DNA from: Streptomyces flavochromogenes
Lineage (GTDB): Bacteria; Actinomycetota; Actinomycetes; Streptomycetales; Streptomycetaceae
Reading direction: 5' to 3'
Assembly (NCBI RefSeq): GCF_000717595.1
Contig: NZ_JNZO01000012.1
Location: forward strand, 280,396 to 344,395
Length of the DNA: 64,000 bases
Translations under genes and position numbers: made by a program
Shown: piece by piece, positions 1 through 9,609 of the stretch
Layout of the letters: every line of letters starts with the position of its first letter
Numbering within the stretch: position 1 is the stretch's first letter
The notes under the pieces: model-generated
What the model saw: the letters and a program-made list of their open reading frames with translations, nothing else
What the model was told of the DNA's origin: nothing
The model's database searches: none

Positions 1-696
1 GCCCTCCGGCGCAACGTCAACCTCAAGATCCTCCTGTTCAACAACCGGATCTACGGGCTGACCAAGGGCCAGTACAGCCCCACCTCCGAGGTCGGCAAGA
101 TCACCAAGTCGACGCCGATGGGCTCCCTGGACTCGCCCTTCAACCCGGTGTCACTCGCCCTCGGCGCGGAGGCCTCCTTCGTGGCCCGCACGGTCGACTC
201 CGACCGCAAGCACCTCACCGAGGTCCTGCGGCAGGCCGCCGACCACAACGGCACGGCGCTCGTCGAGATCTACCAGAACTGCAACATCTTCAACGACGGC
301 GCCTTCGAGGTCCTCAAGGACAAGGACCAGGCCAAGGAAGCGGTCATCCGCCTCGAACACGGGCAGCCGATCCGCTTCGGCGCCGAGAACGAGAAGGGCG
401 TCGTCCGCGACCCGGCCACCGGCGACCTCCAGGTCGTCACGGTCACCCCGGAGAACGAGTCGCGGATCCTGATCCACGACGCCCACGCGACGACCCCCAC
501 CACGGCCTTCGCCCTCTCCCGCCTGGCGGACCCGGACACCCTCCACCAGACCCCCATCGGGGTGTTCCGGTCGGTGGAGCGACCGGTGTACGACACCCTG
601 ATGGCGGACCAGCTGGAGACCGCCCTGGAACAACACGGCAAGGGCGACCTGAGCCAGCTGCTGACGGGCAACGACACGTGGACGGTCGTGGGCTAG
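1..696 (+). CDS. korB: 2-oxoacid:ferredoxin oxidoreductase beta subunit (C-terminal 231 residues; KorB-type)
   Basis: The window opens inside this gene. The reading frame is open from base 1 to a TAG at 694-696, and the first ATG at 118 is internal. The visible part includes the end of the thiamine-diphosphate-binding region (ILLFNNRIYGLTKGQYSPTS, residues 9-28 of the fragment), followed by the ALVEIYQNCNIFND segment typical of KorB/PorB beta chains. By family knowledge the enzyme oxidatively decarboxylates 2-oxoglutarate to succinyl-CoA with ferredoxin as acceptor, together with an alpha subunit (KorA) that would lie upstream, outside the window. It is convergent with the kinase operon, with a shared terminator between them. 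The assignment to 2-oxoglutarate rather than pyruvate rests on resemblance to actinobacterial KorB. Confidence 0.9.
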   Translation, partial: ALRRNVNLKILLFNNRIYGLTKGQYSPTSEVGKITKSTPMGSLDSPFNPVSLALGAEASFVARTVDSDRKHLTEVLRQAADHNGTALVEIYQNCNIFNDGAFEVLKDKDQAKEAVIRLEHGQPIRFGAENEKGVVRDPATGDLQVVTVTPENESRILIHDAHATTPTTAFALSRLADPDTLHQTPIGVFRSVERPVYDTLMADQLETALEQHGKGDLSQLLTGNDTWTVVG

Positions 697-703
697 AGCG
701 ATG

Positions 704-742
704 CGAGGGGGTCCGGTCCGCACCGCGGGCCGGGCCCCCTCG
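704..742. terminator. Bidirectional terminator hairpin between korB and the kinase operon
   Basis: The arms at 704-719 and 727-742 form a 16-bp stem with two wobble positions around a 7-nt loop. The hairpin lies 8 nt after the korB stop and 16 nt before the kinase stop at 758, so it can serve both convergent transcripts. There is no U-tract, as is common in Streptomyces. Confidence 0.7.
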
Positions 743-757
743 TGTGCTCCGTCCGCG

Positions 758-2941
758 TCACGTTCCCTTGCGTGCCGCCTCGTCGAAGGACCCGAGGAAA
801 CGGGGCACCCCGCTCTTCACCTGCCAGAGGTACAGACCCAGCAGAGCGAGCTTCGTGTTCCTGCTCGTCTGGGCCGCGTACGTCTTGACGAGCCCTGGGT
901 ACGAAGTCTCCAGCAGGCCGTTCCGGACGCCCGAGGTCACCGATTCGGCGTGGTTCGAGGCCGCCGAGCGCACCGCCTGGAGCGCCCAGTTGGTGAGGTC
1001 GTACGCCTCCGTGGCGAACCGGTCGACGGGTGTCGTACGGGCGAGCCCCCAGCGTCTCCGGTAGGCGCCGGTGAACCGCTTGGCCTTCGGGAGCCCGTCG
1101 GGGTCGACATAGCCCGTACCGAAGTACCAGCCTTCGGCGGCCGCACCGGCGGCGGTGAGGAACTCCGGCTGGAGCACGTGCTCGACGCTGCCGCAGGGCC
1201 CCCGGTACCCCTGGTCGCGCAGCGCCCTGGCGCACAGGGCGGCCCGGCGCGGTGACGTCCCCGCGTACAGCACGCCCTGCGGGTCGGTCGCGAGGGCGGC
1301 CCGTACCGCGGGGCCGAAGTCCTCGCTGTCCGCCTCGACGGGGTGGGAGGTCACGACCCCGCCCTTCTCCCCCGACGGCGGGTACTCCTTCATGGTCTTG
1401 ACGGCGTACCAGCTGTACTCGCCCCCGGCCCGGTCCTCCACGACGGCGGTCCGCACCGCCCCGTGTTCGGTGAGGTAGCGGCCGAAGGGAACCGTCATCA
1501 TGTCGTGGATGGTTCGCGGCTGAATGTAGGTGATCTTGGTCTCCTGGCCCTTGATCTGACCGGCCGGAACATCGGCGACCACACTCGCCAACGGCACCCC
1601 GCGGAGCGACAGTTCGTACCCCGCCGCGATGGCCGTCGGCGCGAGCGTCGGCCCGAGGACCCCGACCAGCCCGGGGACTTTCAGCAGGGCGAGGGCCGCG
1701 GCCTTGGCGCGGTCCGGCTTCCCGGCGTCGTCCTCGACCCGCAGGCGCACGTCGAAGGGGCGGTCACGGTGGGCGTTGAACTCCTCCACGGCCAGCCGGA
1801 TTCCGCGCTCCTGCCCCCGGCCGTCCGCCTTGGTGGGGCCGCTCAGGTCCGTGAGGACGCCGATCGTGTACGTGGCGAGCAGCGCTCCGGTGCCGCCCGT
1901 TGCCGTGCCCGTCCCGCCCGGTGTGCTGCTCAGCAGCCAGGCGGTCAGGCCGCCGGCTCCCGCCACGGCGGCGGCCGAGCCCGCCATGAGGACGCGTCGC
2001 CGCGACATCCCGCGGGGCTGCCCGGGGTCCGCGGGCATGGTCGGCTCGGCGACGGGCAGGTCCAGGACGCGAGAGGACCGCTGGGCGATGAGGGCGGGCA
2101 GGCCGGTCGGCAGCCAGTCCCCCGCCGGGCCGTCGGCGCCTCCCAGCGAGGCCTGCACCTCGGCCGCCGTGGGCCGGTCCGCCGGGTCCTTGGCGAGGCA
2201 GGCGGCGACCAGCGGGAGGAGTGCGGCCGGTACGCCGTCGAGCTCGGGTTCCTCGTGGACGGTGCGGTAGACGACGGCTGCCACCGCGCCCCCGCCGAAG
2301 GGCCGTTCGCCGGTGAGCGCGTAAGCGAGGACGCAGCCCAGCGAGAAGACGTCGCTCGCCGGGCCGACCTCGCCCGCCCCGGCGACCCGGGCCTGCTCCG
2401 GCGCGAGGAAGCCCGGGGTGCCGATCATCGCGTCGGTGGCCGTCAGTGCGGTCGCCCCGGCGGAACGGGCGATGCCGAAGTCGATGAGCCGGGGCCCGTC
2501 GAGGGCGAGGAGGACGTTGCCCGGCTTGACGTCCCGGTGGACGAGCCCGGCCTCGTGCATGTCGGCGAGCGCGGACGCCAGCCGGGCACCCAGGGCCCGT
2601 ACGGTCGGCTCCGGCAGAGCGCCGTGCAGGGCCACGGCCTCGGCGAGCGCCGGGCCGGGCACGTACTCGGTGGCCAGCCACGGCTCGCGGGCCTCCGGGT
2701 CGGACCCGAGGACCCGGACGACCCATCGGCCGGTGATCCGCTCGGCGGCCCGCGCCTCACGGCGGAAACGCTCCCGGAAACCGGGGTCGGCGGCGTGCTC
2801 GGCCCGGATGAGCTTGAGCGCGGAGAGCGCCCCGCCGGCGGAACGGGCGAGGTAGACCACGCCCATGCCACCGGCGCCGAGACGGCCGAGGATCCGGTAC
2901 CCCGCGATCGTCGACGGATCGGCCTTGCGCAGCGGTTGCAC
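758..2941 (-). CDS. Membrane Ser/Thr protein kinase with extracellular LivK-type ligand-binding domain (paralogue 1)
   Basis: 727 aa. Residues 15-275 form a Hanks-type kinase: glycine loop [12 protein letters not shown] (19-30), catalytic Lys43, HRDVKPGN with Asp137, and DFG at 154-156. A proline-rich linker leads to one membrane segment near 350-370 (RRRVLMAGSAAAVAGAG). The outside part from about 385 begins YTIGVLTDLSGP and reads as a branched-chain-amino-acid-type periplasmic binding domain (Peripla_BP_6). The protein therefore probably couples binding of a small extracellular ligand to phosphorylation inside the cell; the ligand is unknown. I chose GTG at 2941, which lies 4 nt after the stop of the upstream paralogue; the open frame extends further upstream but overlaps that gene. 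It is the third gene of a lipoprotein-kinase-kinase operon. Confidence 0.88.
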   Translation of the reverse strand: MQPLRKADPSTIAGYRILGRLGAGGMGVVYLARSAGGALSALKLIRAEHAADPGFRERFRREARAAERITGRWVVRVLGSDPEAREPWLATEYVPGPALAEAVALHGALPEPTVRALGARLASALADMHEAGLVHRDVKPGNVLLALDGPRLIDFGIARSAGATALTATDAMIGTPGFLAPEQARVAGAGEVGPASDVFSLGCVLAYALTGERPFGGGAVAAVVYRTVHEEPELDGVPAALLPLVAACLAKDPADRPTAAEVQASLGGADGPAGDWLPTGLPALIAQRSSRVLDLPVAEPTMPADPGQPRGMSRRRVLMAGSAAAVAGAGGLTAWLLSSTPGGTGTATGGTGALLATYTIGVLTDLSGPTKADGRGQERGIRLAVEEFNAHRDRPFDVRLRVEDDAGKPDRAKAAALALLKVPGLVGVLGPTLAPTAIAAGYELSLRGVPLASVVADVPAGQIKGQETKITYIQPRTIHDMMTVPFGRYLTEHGAVRTAVVEDRAGGEYSWYAVKTMKEYPPSGEKGGVVTSHPVEADSEDFGPAVRAALATDPQGVLYAGTSPRRAALCARALRDQGYRGPCGSVEHVLQPEFLTAAGAAAEGWYFGTGYVDPDGLPKAKRFTGAYRRRWGLARTTPVDRFATEAYDLTNWALQAVRSAASNHAESVTSGVRNGLLETSYPGLVKTYAAQTSRNTKLALLGLYLWQVKSGVPRFLGSFDEAARKGT

Positions 2942-2945
2942 GGGC

Positions 2946-5183
2946 TCAGGCCTTCTCGTCGTTCTTCTCGGGCTTGCGCGGCAGCAGGGGGGCGGAGCCG
3001 ATCGGCTTGTAGGCGCCGTTCTGGACCGCGAAGACGAAGGTGCCCCCCATGCCCAGATCACCGGCCTCGGTGAAGTTGTAACCGCCCATCGCGCCCTTGT
3101 AGTTCTGCTTGCGCAGCGCGGCCCACAGCCCCTTGCGCGCGGGCTTGCCTCCGGCCTTCGCCTGGGCCGTCAGTTGCTCGATCGTCATCGTGACCACGTC
3201 GTACGACTCGCCCGCGTAGTACGCGGGGGCAGCGCCGTACCGCTTGCGGTGCGCGGCGCTGAAGGATGCGGCCGACTTCTGCGTGGCCGGGTCGGCGACG
3301 GGCGCACACACGAACCAGCCCTCGGCGGCCGCCCCGGCCTGCCGGAGGAACTCCTGGCCGAACACGGCCTGGCCGGTGAACCTCGGTCCGGTGAAGCCGA
3401 GTTCGCCGAGCGCGCGGGCGGCGAGAACGGCGGTCTCGGTGACGCCGCAATGGATGTAGGCGTCGATGCCCGCGTCGATCATCTCGCCGAGCACGCGGCG
3501 GTACGCGCGCGTACGGGCCGGGACGACCCGGAAGTGCGGGGTGATTCCGGCCTGCCCGAAACCGAAGCGCACGCCGCCGGTGACCTGCCAGCTGTAGTGG
3601 TCTTCGGTCCGGTCCTCCAGCACCCCGGGGCGGCGGATCCCAGGCAGCAGCGTGGCCGCGAAGGCGAGGTGGGTGCCCGCGCTGATGTGGTTCGGGATGG
3701 CGCGCAGGACCGTCTCGTTCCGTGCGGCGCCCGCTCGTAGGGTGAGCAGGTTGTACCCGGCCGAGACCGTGATCAGCGGGATCCCGGCCTCCTCGAAGGC
3801 GGGAATGACGGCCTGGGCGACGGCGTCGGAGGTGGGGCCGAGGACGGCGAGGACCCCGGGGTCGGTGGTGAGGGCTTTGGTGGACTCCAGGGCCCGGGCC
3901 GAGTCGCCCCGGTCGTCGACGACCTTGAGGCCGAGCGTGAAGGGCTTGTCCTTTCGGGCGTTGAACTGCTCGACCGCGAGGCGAGCGCCGCGCTCCTGGG
4001 CCCGGCCGATGTCCTTGGCCGGCCCGGACAGGTCGGCGAGGACCCCGATGGTCCAGCCGGTGCGGGGCGGGGCTGCCTTCCTGCCGCCCTCCTTGCCGTC
4101 CGCCTCGTCCTCGCCGCGCCCGGCCCAGACGGCCGCCGCGCCGCTGCCGACGGCCAGGACGGCGGCGCCCGAAGCGAGCAGCAGGAAGCCGCGTCTGCTC
4201 CTCTTCGGCGCTTCCTGGCCGGTGATGCCGCCCGTCTCGGTGACGTCGATCTCCGGCAGGGCGAGCATTCGGGCCGAGCGTTCGGCGATGGTCCGGACGA
4301 CCGGGGCGGGCAGCCAGTCGGCGCCGTCGCCGGGGGTGTCCTCGGTGAGCCGCACGCCGGTCTCGGCGGCGGTGGGCCGGGCGCCCGGGTCCTTGGCGAG
4401 GCAGGCCCGGACGAGATCGAGCAGCCCTTCGGGGACGCCGGTGAGGTCGGGTTCGTCATGGACGGTCCGGTACATCAGGGCGTCCACGGCGCCGGTGCCG
4501 AAGGGCGGGCGGCCGGTCGCCGCGTAGGCGAGGAGGCCGCCGAGGGCGAAGACGTCGGCGGGCGGCCCGATGGCGTCGACGCGGGCCTCGGCCTGCTCGG
4601 GGGCGAGGAAGCCGGGCGTGCCGACGACCATGTCGGTGGCGGTGAGCGCGGTCTCTCCGGTGGCGCGGGCGATGCCGAAGTCGATGAGGCGCGGGCCGTC
4701 GACGGCGAGGAGGACGTTGCCGGGCTTGACGTCCCTGTGGACGAGCCCGGCCGCGTGCACGGCGGCGAGCGCGCGGGCGACGGACCAGCCGAGGAGGCGG
4801 ACACTCCGCTCGGGCAGCGGGCCGTGGGCGGTGACGGCCTCGCCGAGGGAGGGTCCGGCGACGAAGGCGGTGGCCATCCACGGTTCGGGGGCGTCAGGAT
4901 CGGCACCGATGACGGGTACGGCCCAGGGGCTGGAGACCCGGCGGGCGGCCTCGACCTCGCGGCGGAAGCGGGCGCGGAAGTCGGGCTGGTCGGCCTGGTC
5001 GGCGTGGGTGACCTTGACGGCGGCGAGCTCGCCGGCGGCGGTGCGGCCGAGGTAGACGACGCCCATGCCGCCGGCGCCGAGCCGGCCGAGGAGCCGGTAT
5101 CCGCCGATCGCGGACGGGTCGGAGGGCAGCAGAGGCTGGAGGGCGCCTGGCTCGGGCCGGGACTGCGGGGCGGTGGGGCTCAC
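2946..5183 (-). CDS. Membrane Ser/Thr protein kinase with extracellular LivK-type ligand-binding domain (paralogue 2)
   Basis: 745 aa, same architecture as its downstream neighbour. The kinase spans residues 29-290 (glycine loop [12 protein letters not shown], Lys57, HRDVKPGN with Asp151, DFG 168-170). A membrane helix follows near 400-420 ([19 protein letters not shown]), then a Peripla_BP_6-like domain beginning [20 protein letters not shown] at 5183 overlaps the TGA of the upstream lipoprotein gene by 4 nt (GTGA), which fixes the start and suggests translational coupling. The two kinases align throughout and look like a tandem duplication; their ligand domains have diverged more than the kinase cores, so they may sense different molecules. 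Substrates are not evident from context. Confidence 0.88.
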   Translation of the reverse strand: MSPTAPQSRPEPGALQPLLPSDPSAIGGYRLLGRLGAGGMGVVYLGRTAAGELAAVKVTHADQADQPDFRARFRREVEAARRVSSPWAVPVIGADPDAPEPWMATAFVAGPSLGEAVTAHGPLPERSVRLLGWSVARALAAVHAAGLVHRDVKPGNVLLAVDGPRLIDFGIARATGETALTATDMVVGTPGFLAPEQAEARVDAIGPPADVFALGGLLAYAATGRPPFGTGAVDALMYRTVHDEPDLTGVPEGLLDLVRACLAKDPGARPTAAETGVRLTEDTPGDGADWLPAPVVRTIAERSARMLALPEIDVTETGGITGQEAPKRSRRGFLLLASGAAVLAVGSGAAAVWAGRGEDEADGKEGGRKAAPPRTGWTIGVLADLSGPAKDIGRAQERGARLAVEQFNARKDKPFTLGLKVVDDRGDSARALESTKALTTDPGVLAVLGPTSDAVAQAVIPAFEEAGIPLITVSAGYNLLTLRAGAARNETVLRAIPNHISAGTHLAFAATLLPGIRRPGVLEDRTEDHYSWQVTGGVRFGFGQAGITPHFRVVPARTRAYRRVLGEMIDAGIDAYIHCGVTETAVLAARALGELGFTGPRFTGQAVFGQEFLRQAGAAAEGWFVCAPVADPATQKSAASFSAAHRKRYGAAPAYYAGESYDVVTMTIEQLTAQAKAGGKPARKGLWAALRKQNYKGAMGGYNFTEAGDLGMGGTFVFAVQNGAYKPIGSAPLLPRKPEKNDEKA

Positions 5184-6043
5184 GACTGGACCTCCAGCTC
5201 GTCCTTGGCGCGATCGAGCATGGTGACGAGCGCCCGAATCTGCGCCTGGCTCGTGCCGGTGATCGTGCCGTCGTTCATCTCGCTGTAGCCGGGGGCTCCC
5301 TTGACGACGGTGGCGACGGTGATCTGTCCGAGTCGTGACTGGTACCAGCTGTAGGACTGCTTCCCCTTCACGGCGTCGTTGAGGTAGGAGCCGCCCTCGC
5401 GGATCGAGTCGTGGGCGGTGCCGTTGCCTCCGACACCGAAGGGGTTGCCGAGCGACATGAGCTCGGTGATCCGTTCGCCGTCGCGCAGTTTCTGGTCGGG
5501 GCAGCGCAGCGCCTCTTCGAGGGTCGAGGCCATCTCCCAGTCGGCGTCGGACTCGGTGCGGTGCACGGTGACGGTGGCGGCGACCCGCAGGACGCCCTTG
5601 CCGCCGACGGCGGGGAGTTCGCTGTAGGCGGTGACGCTGGCAAGGACGCCGGCCGGCCGGGTCCCGGTCTCCCAGGAGCAGGTGGCGCCGAGGACGGGCC
5701 AGTAGTCCGGGTTGCTGAGGTACGGGGTGCGCTTGACGTAGCCCGCGGCCCAGGCGTCGGGCCCGGCGACGACGGCCAGGGCGAGGCGTCTGGCCTCCGC
5801 CTCGGTCTTCGGCGCTCGCTTCGGGTCCGGGGTGAAGTCGAGCTCGGTCGGTGCGGCCGTCGGGGCCGGTACGCTGGCCGGGGCCTTGGTCGGGGCCGCC
5901 GTCCTGCCCGTACTCCCCTTGCCGTCGGGTTTCTCGCCGCCGCTGGTGCAGCCGGCAGCCATCACCCCGCCCACCAGTACGACACAGCAGGCACGCCACA
6001 GTCTTCGGTCCCCGTACGCCACAGTTCCCCCACGGTCCCTCAC
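5180..6043 (-). CDS. Secreted lipoprotein, first gene of the kinase operon
   Basis: 287 aa from GTG at 6043. A second GTG at 6022 also has a purine-rich ribosome site (GGGGGAA) and gives a more normal 24-residue signal peptide, so the true start may be 6022. The lipobox reads VMAAGC; after the Cys comes a low-complexity Pro/Ala/Thr/Lys linker and then a globular domain of about 200 residues with no motif I recognise. Some actinobacterial kinases use lipoproteins or PknH-type extracellular sensors, so a sensing partner for the two downstream kinases is plausible, but this is inferred from the 4-nt gene overlap only. Confidence 0.8.
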   Translation of the reverse strand: MRDRGGTVAYGDRRLWRACCVVLVGGVMAAGCTSGGEKPDGKGSTGRTAAPTKAPASVPAPTAAPTELDFTPDPKRAPKTEAEARRLALAVVAGPDAWAAGYVKRTPYLSNPDYWPVLGATCSWETGTRPAGVLASVTAYSELPAVGGKGVLRVAATVTVHRTESDADWEMASTLEEALRCPDQKLRDGERITELMSLGNPFGVGGNGTAHDSIREGGSYLNDAVKGKQSYSWYQSRLGQITVATVVKGAPGYSEMNDGTITGTSQAQIRALVTMLDRAKDELEVQS

Positions 6044-6108
6044 GGTTTCCCCACGAACGGTGAGCAGATCGTACGGCCCGGCGCCGACAACTCGCCTTGG
6101 TTACAACA

Positions 6109-6519
6109 TCATTGGGACGGATTCGTGGCGCGCTCGCGACGCGACGCGTCGTACCGGCCGCGGGCTTCCTCGACCTCCGGGACCCTGCGCTCCGACCAGC
6201 GGGCCAGCTCCCAGACCTGGCGGGCGGCCTCCTCGCCGATCCCGGTGAGGCTGTAGTCGACGCGCGGCGGGATGACGGGCTTGGCGTCGCGGTGGACGAA
6301 GCCGTCGCGCTCCAGGGTCTGGAGCGTCTGGGTGAGCATCTTCTCGCTCACGCGGCCCACACGCCGGCGCAGCTCGCTGAAGCGGTACGAGCGCTCGCGC
6401 AGCGCGATGAGGATCAGGACGCCCCAGCGGCTGGTGACGTGCTCCAGGACCAGGCGGGACGGGCACATGGCGCCGTCGACGTCCGCGAGCAGACTCTTCG
6501 GTTCCTCACTTACTCCCAT
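6109..6519 (-). CDS. HxlR-family winged-helix transcriptional regulator
   Basis: 136 aa. The HxlR core is clear: an N-terminal Cys (AMCPSR), a helix-turn-helix around [13 protein letters not shown] and [20 protein letters not shown], and a wing with the family pattern [19 protein letters not shown]. The family often senses electrophiles or oxidants through an N-terminal Cys. It is divergently transcribed from the QorB-like reductase at 6617, with a 25-bp inverted repeat between them, the usual layout for a regulator of its neighbour. The ATG at 6519 lies almost at the edge of that repeat, so the transcript may be nearly leaderless. Confidence 0.88.
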   Translation of the reverse strand: MGVSEEPKSLLADVDGAMCPSRLVLEHVTSRWGVLILIALRERSYRFSELRRRVGRVSEKMLTQTLQTLERDGFVHRDAKPVIPPRVDYSLTGIGEEAARQVWELARWSERRVPEVEEARGRYDASRRERATNPSQ

Positions 6520-6522
6520 ACC

Positions 6523-6547
6523 AGTACCTTACTTCAAAGTGGGTACT
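6523..6547. promoter_or_regulatory. Probable HxlR operator (25-bp inverted repeat)
   Basis: The arms AGTAC and GTACT at the ends and ACTT/AAGT at the centre give a nearly symmetrical site in the hxlR/qorB-like divergent region. A plausible promoter for the reductase gene (-35 TTACGA 6547-6552, 17 nt, -10 TACGGT 6570-6575) abuts it, so bound regulator would block that promoter. Confidence 0.55.
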
Positions 6548-6616
6548 TACGAAAGGTTAGCGCCAGACGTACGGTGAGTGCATCGCCCACCGCACCCCAC
6601 GGGAAAAGGACGCACC

Positions 6617-7489
6617 ATGAGCCTCGTCGTCACCGGAGCCACCGGCCAGCTCGGCCGTCTCGTCATCGACGCCCTCCTCGCCGACCCCACCGTCCCCGCC
6701 GAGTCCGTCGTCGCCGTCGTCCGCGACAAGGCGAAGGCCGCCGGCCTCGCGGAGCGCGGTGTCGAGCTGCGGATCGCGGACTACAGCAAGCCGGAGACCC
6801 TGGCCGGCGCCTTCGAGGCCGGCGACCGGGTGCTCCTCGTCTCGGGCAGCGAGGTCGGGCAGCGCGTCGCCCAGCACACCGCCGTGATCGACGCCGCCAA
6901 GGCCGCGGGCGTGGCCCAGCTCGCGTACACCGGCGTCCTCGGCGGCGACGAGGCCGACTTCGACCTGGCCGCCGAGCACAAGGTCACCGAGCGGCTGGTC
7001 CTCGACTCCGGCCTGCCGTACACCTTCCTGCGCAACGGCTGGTACACCGAGAACTACACGGCCAACCTCGCCCCGGTCCTGGCCCACGGCGCCGTCGTCG
7101 CCAACGCCGGCGAGGGCCGGATCGCCTCCGCCTCCCGCGCCGACTACGCCGCCGCCGCGGCCGCCGTCCTGGCCGGTCCCGCCGATGAGCACCTGAACAA
7201 GGCGTACGAGCTGAGCGGCGACACCGCCTGGTCGCTCGCCGAGTACGCGGCCGAGGTCGCCGCGCAGTCCGGCCGGGAGATCACGTACAGCAACGTGCCC
7301 GCCGAGGCGCACCTCGCGATCCTCACCGGCGCCGGTGTCCCGGCCCCGTTCGCCGAGATCCTGGTCGACGTCGACCGGGCCGTGGAGCACGGCGCGCTCG
7401 CCCGGCAGACCGGCGACCTGGCCCGCCTCATCGGCCGCCCGACCACCCCGATCGCCGTGACGATCAAGGAAGCCCTCGCCGGCTCCTGA
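6617..7489 (+). CDS. NAD(P)H-binding SDR/NmrA-type oxidoreductase (QorB-like quinone reductase)
   Basis: 290 aa. ATG 6617 follows GGGAAAAGGA at 7-nt spacing. It opens with a Rossmann motif, VTGATGQLGRLVIDALL (residues 4-20), and has the atypical-SDR pattern of NmrA/QorB proteins, including LPYTFLRNGWYTENY. By family knowledge it would reduce quinones with NADPH in the cytoplasm. The divergent HxlR regulator and the operator-like repeat suggest induction by a quinone or other electrophile. The next gene, rarD, is on the same strand after about 100 nt but has its own leader, so co-transcription is uncertain. Confidence 0.85.
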   Translation: MSLVVTGATGQLGRLVIDALLADPTVPAESVVAVVRDKAKAAGLAERGVELRIADYSKPETLAGAFEAGDRVLLVSGSEVGQRVAQHTAVIDAAKAAGVAQLAYTGVLGGDEADFDLAAEHKVTERLVLDSGLPYTFLRNGWYTENYTANLAPVLAHGAVVANAGEGRIASASRADYAAAAAAVLAGPADEHLNKAYELSGDTAWSLAEYAAEVAAQSGREITYSNVPAEAHLAILTGAGVPAPFAEILVDVDRAVEHGALARQTGDLARLIGRPTTPIAVTIKEALAGS

Positions 7490-7593
7490 CCACCACTCCC
7501 TACGGTCATGACCGTATTGCGGTACGGACATGACAACCTGCCCCGTGCGGCGCTACCTTCGACAGGACAGCGCGGCACAGGGCGGGAGGTCCG

Positions 7594-8604
7594 GTGAAGA
7601 CGGAGAACGAGGAACGAGCAGGATTGCTCTACGGGATCGGCGCCTACGGCATGTGGGGACTGGTCCCGCTCTTCTGGCCCCTCCTCAAGCCCGCCGGATC
7701 GGTGGAGATCCTCGCCCACCGCATGGTGTGGTCCCTGGTCTTCGTCGGCGTGGCCCTCCTCGCGGTGCGCCGCTGGGGCTGGATCCGCGAGCTCGTCCGC
7801 AGCCCGCGCAAGCTCGGCCTGATCACCGTCGCCGCCGCCGTCATCACGGTGAACTGGGGCCTCTACATCTGGTCCGTCAACACGGGCCATGTCGTCGAGG
7901 CCTCCCTCGGCTACTTCATCAACCCGCTCGTCACCATCGCCCTCGGCGTCCTCGTCCTCCAGGAACGGCTGCGCCCCGCGCAGTGGGCCGCGGTCGCCAT
8001 CGGCTTCACCGCCGTCCTCGTCCTGGCGATCGGATACGGCCGGCCGCCCTGGATCTCCCTGACCCTCGCCTTCTCCTTCGCCGTCTACGGCCTGGTGAAG
8101 AAGAAGGTCAACATCGGCGGCCTCGAGTCGCTCGCCGCCGAGACCGCGATCCAGTTCCTGCCGGCCCTCGGCTACCTCGTCTGGCTCGGCACCCAGGGCA
8201 CCCTGGCCTTCGGCTCCCACGGCGCGGGCCACACGGCCCTGCTCGCCGCCACCGGCATCGTCACGGCGGTGCCGCTCGTCTGCTTCGGGGCGGCCGCGAT
8301 CCGCGTACCGCTGTCGACGCTCGGCCTCCTGCAGTACCTGGCGCCGACCTTCCAGTTCCTTCTCGGGGTCCTCTACTTCCACGAGGAGATGCCCCCGGAG
8401 CGCTGGGCGGGCTTCTCCCTCGTCTGGCTGGCCCTGACGATCCTCACCTGGGACGCCCTGCGCACGGCCCGCCGGAGCAGGGCGGCGATGGAGGCGGCGA
8501 AGGCGACGGCCGAAGCCGCGTCGGCCGCCGACGCCACGGCGGAGCCCGCTCAGGCAACGGCGGCGGCGGCACCCGCGGCGTCCACCGTTCGACAGGCGCC
8601 CTGA
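7594..8604 (+). CDS. rarD: EamA-family membrane transporter RarD
   Basis: 336 aa. GTG start at 7594 with GGGAGGT at 4-nt spacing. About ten hydrophobic helices are visible; RarD hallmarks include GLLYGIGAYGMWGLVPLFWP at the N terminus, EILAHRMVWSL, and NWGLYIWSVNTGHVVEASLGY followed by a predicted re-entry INPLVTIALG. The C-terminal 40 residues are Ala/Glu-rich and cytoplasmic. RarD proteins belong to the drug/metabolite exporter superfamily; the E. coli member was named for chloramphenicol sensitivity, but the physiological substrate is not known. It is tail-to-tail with the next gene, with only 2 nt between the stops. Confidence 0.9.
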   Translation: MKTENEERAGLLYGIGAYGMWGLVPLFWPLLKPAGSVEILAHRMVWSLVFVGVALLAVRRWGWIRELVRSPRKLGLITVAAAVITVNWGLYIWSVNTGHVVEASLGYFINPLVTIALGVLVLQERLRPAQWAAVAIGFTAVLVLAIGYGRPPWISLTLAFSFAVYGLVKKKVNIGGLESLAAETAIQFLPALGYLVWLGTQGTLAFGSHGAGHTALLAATGIVTAVPLVCFGAAAIRVPLSTLGLLQYLAPTFQFLLGVLYFHEEMPPERWAGFSLVWLALTILTWDALRTARRSRAAMEAAKATAEAASAADATAEPAQATAAAAPAASTVRQAP

Positions 8605-8606
8605 CC

Positions 8607-8927
8607 TCACACGTCCAGCAGGTCGTGCTCCCGGATCAGCCAGCAGACCGCCGTCAGGCGGAGGGTCGCGAAGTCGTGGCCGACGGGCTCGGTCCAGTCG
8701 ACCCCGGTCAGCCAGTCGGTGAACCCGAGAACGTAGTCGGCGAGCTCCTCCCGCCGGACGGTCCGGTCCTGATCCCGCCCCCGCTGGGCCGGGATCAGGG
8801 CATCGCACACGGCCGCGGCGTGCTGGTCCACGGCAGCCGCGAGCCCCGGCTCGGAGGTCATCTCCGAGAGCCGGGGCATGTACGTGGCGGCGACCCCGAT
8901 CAGCGGACAGCCGGGCGAATCGTTCAT
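8607..8927 (-). CDS. Small conserved protein, DUF6401-like
   Basis: 106 aa from ATG 8927. The sequence is helical with a [19 protein letters not shown] segment and a later [14 protein letters not shown] segment. This resembles the small actinobacterial DUF6401 family, sometimes labelled as natural-product associated; I recall the pattern but cannot verify it. There are no signal peptide, metal-binding cluster or membrane helices. No operon partner is evident: it is convergent with rarD and divergent from the HxlR gene at 9070. Confidence 0.65.
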   Translation of the reverse strand: MNDSPGCPLIGVAATYMPRLSEMTSEPGLAAAVDQHAAAVCDALIPAQRGRDQDRTVRREELADYVLGFTDWLTGVDWTEPVGHDFATLRLTAVCWLIREHDLLDV

Positions 8928-9069
8928 CCCTCTACATTAGGTGCGTACACGGACGCCCAGGCCGTGACCTTGGTCGCAGCGTCCGGGACGTCCGCCCGGC
9001 CGGCGGTTACCGGTCCGCGGGTCGGTTCCCTCTTGTGACCGTGCGCGTCCTGCGGGAGCATCTGGTGCC

Positions 9070-9507
9070 ATGGAAGCCACTGTGAAGTCGCCGAGTCACT
9101 GCACGGGAACGTACGGGGACGACGGGGATCCCGACCCCTTCCAGTGGGACGCCCGCGAGGACTGCGAGGTGCGGCAGATCCTCGACCGGGTCGCCGACAA
9201 GTGGTCGCTCCTCGTCATCGCCCTCCTCGACCGCCGGGTGCTGCGCTTCACGGAGCTCAAGCGCGAGATCGACGGCGTCAGCCAGCGCATGCTGACCGTG
9301 ACCCTGCGCCAGCTGGAGCGCGACGGTCTGGTGAAGCGCACCGTCCACCCGGTCGTCCCGCCCCGCGTCGAGTACGAACTGACGCCCCTGGGCGGCACGC
9401 TGCACACCACGATCCGTTCCCTCGTCACCTGGACCGAGCAGCACCAGAACGAGATCGCGGCCGCACGGGAGGAGTACGACGCACGGGAGAAGGCGACGCT
9501 GTCCTGA
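9070..9507 (+). CDS. HxlR-family transcriptional regulator (second copy)
   Basis: 145 aa. HxlR features: EDCEVRQILDRVADKWSLLVI, RFTELKREIDGVSQRMLTVTLRQLERDGL, and wing VHPVVPPRVEYELTPLG. Two Cys precede the helix-turn-helix (SHCTGTY and REDCEV), the position used for redox sensing in some relatives. It differs clearly from the HxlR at 6109, so it is not a recent duplicate. Neighbours do not reveal a target: the flanking genes are a DUF6401-like protein on the other strand and DUF4291 downstream. Confidence 0.87.
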   Translation: MEATVKSPSHCTGTYGDDGDPDPFQWDAREDCEVRQILDRVADKWSLLVIALLDRRVLRFTELKREIDGVSQRMLTVTLRQLERDGLVKRTVHPVVPPRVEYELTPLGGTLHTTIRSLVTWTEQHQNEIAAAREEYDAREKATLS

Positions 9508-9609
9508 GGGGCCCGCCCCTCACCGCCCGCCGCCGGCCTCCGCCACGTCCGCGGGCAGGACGCGGATAACCGGTGGCCCCGGCCCCGCACTTCACCCATC
9601 CTCAGGGCC

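Noticed and set aside
1343..3073. Long open frame on the + strand opposite the first kinase gene
   Set aside because: It follows the third-position GC of the kinase gene, has no ribosome site or recognisable protein, and overlaps two well-supported genes.
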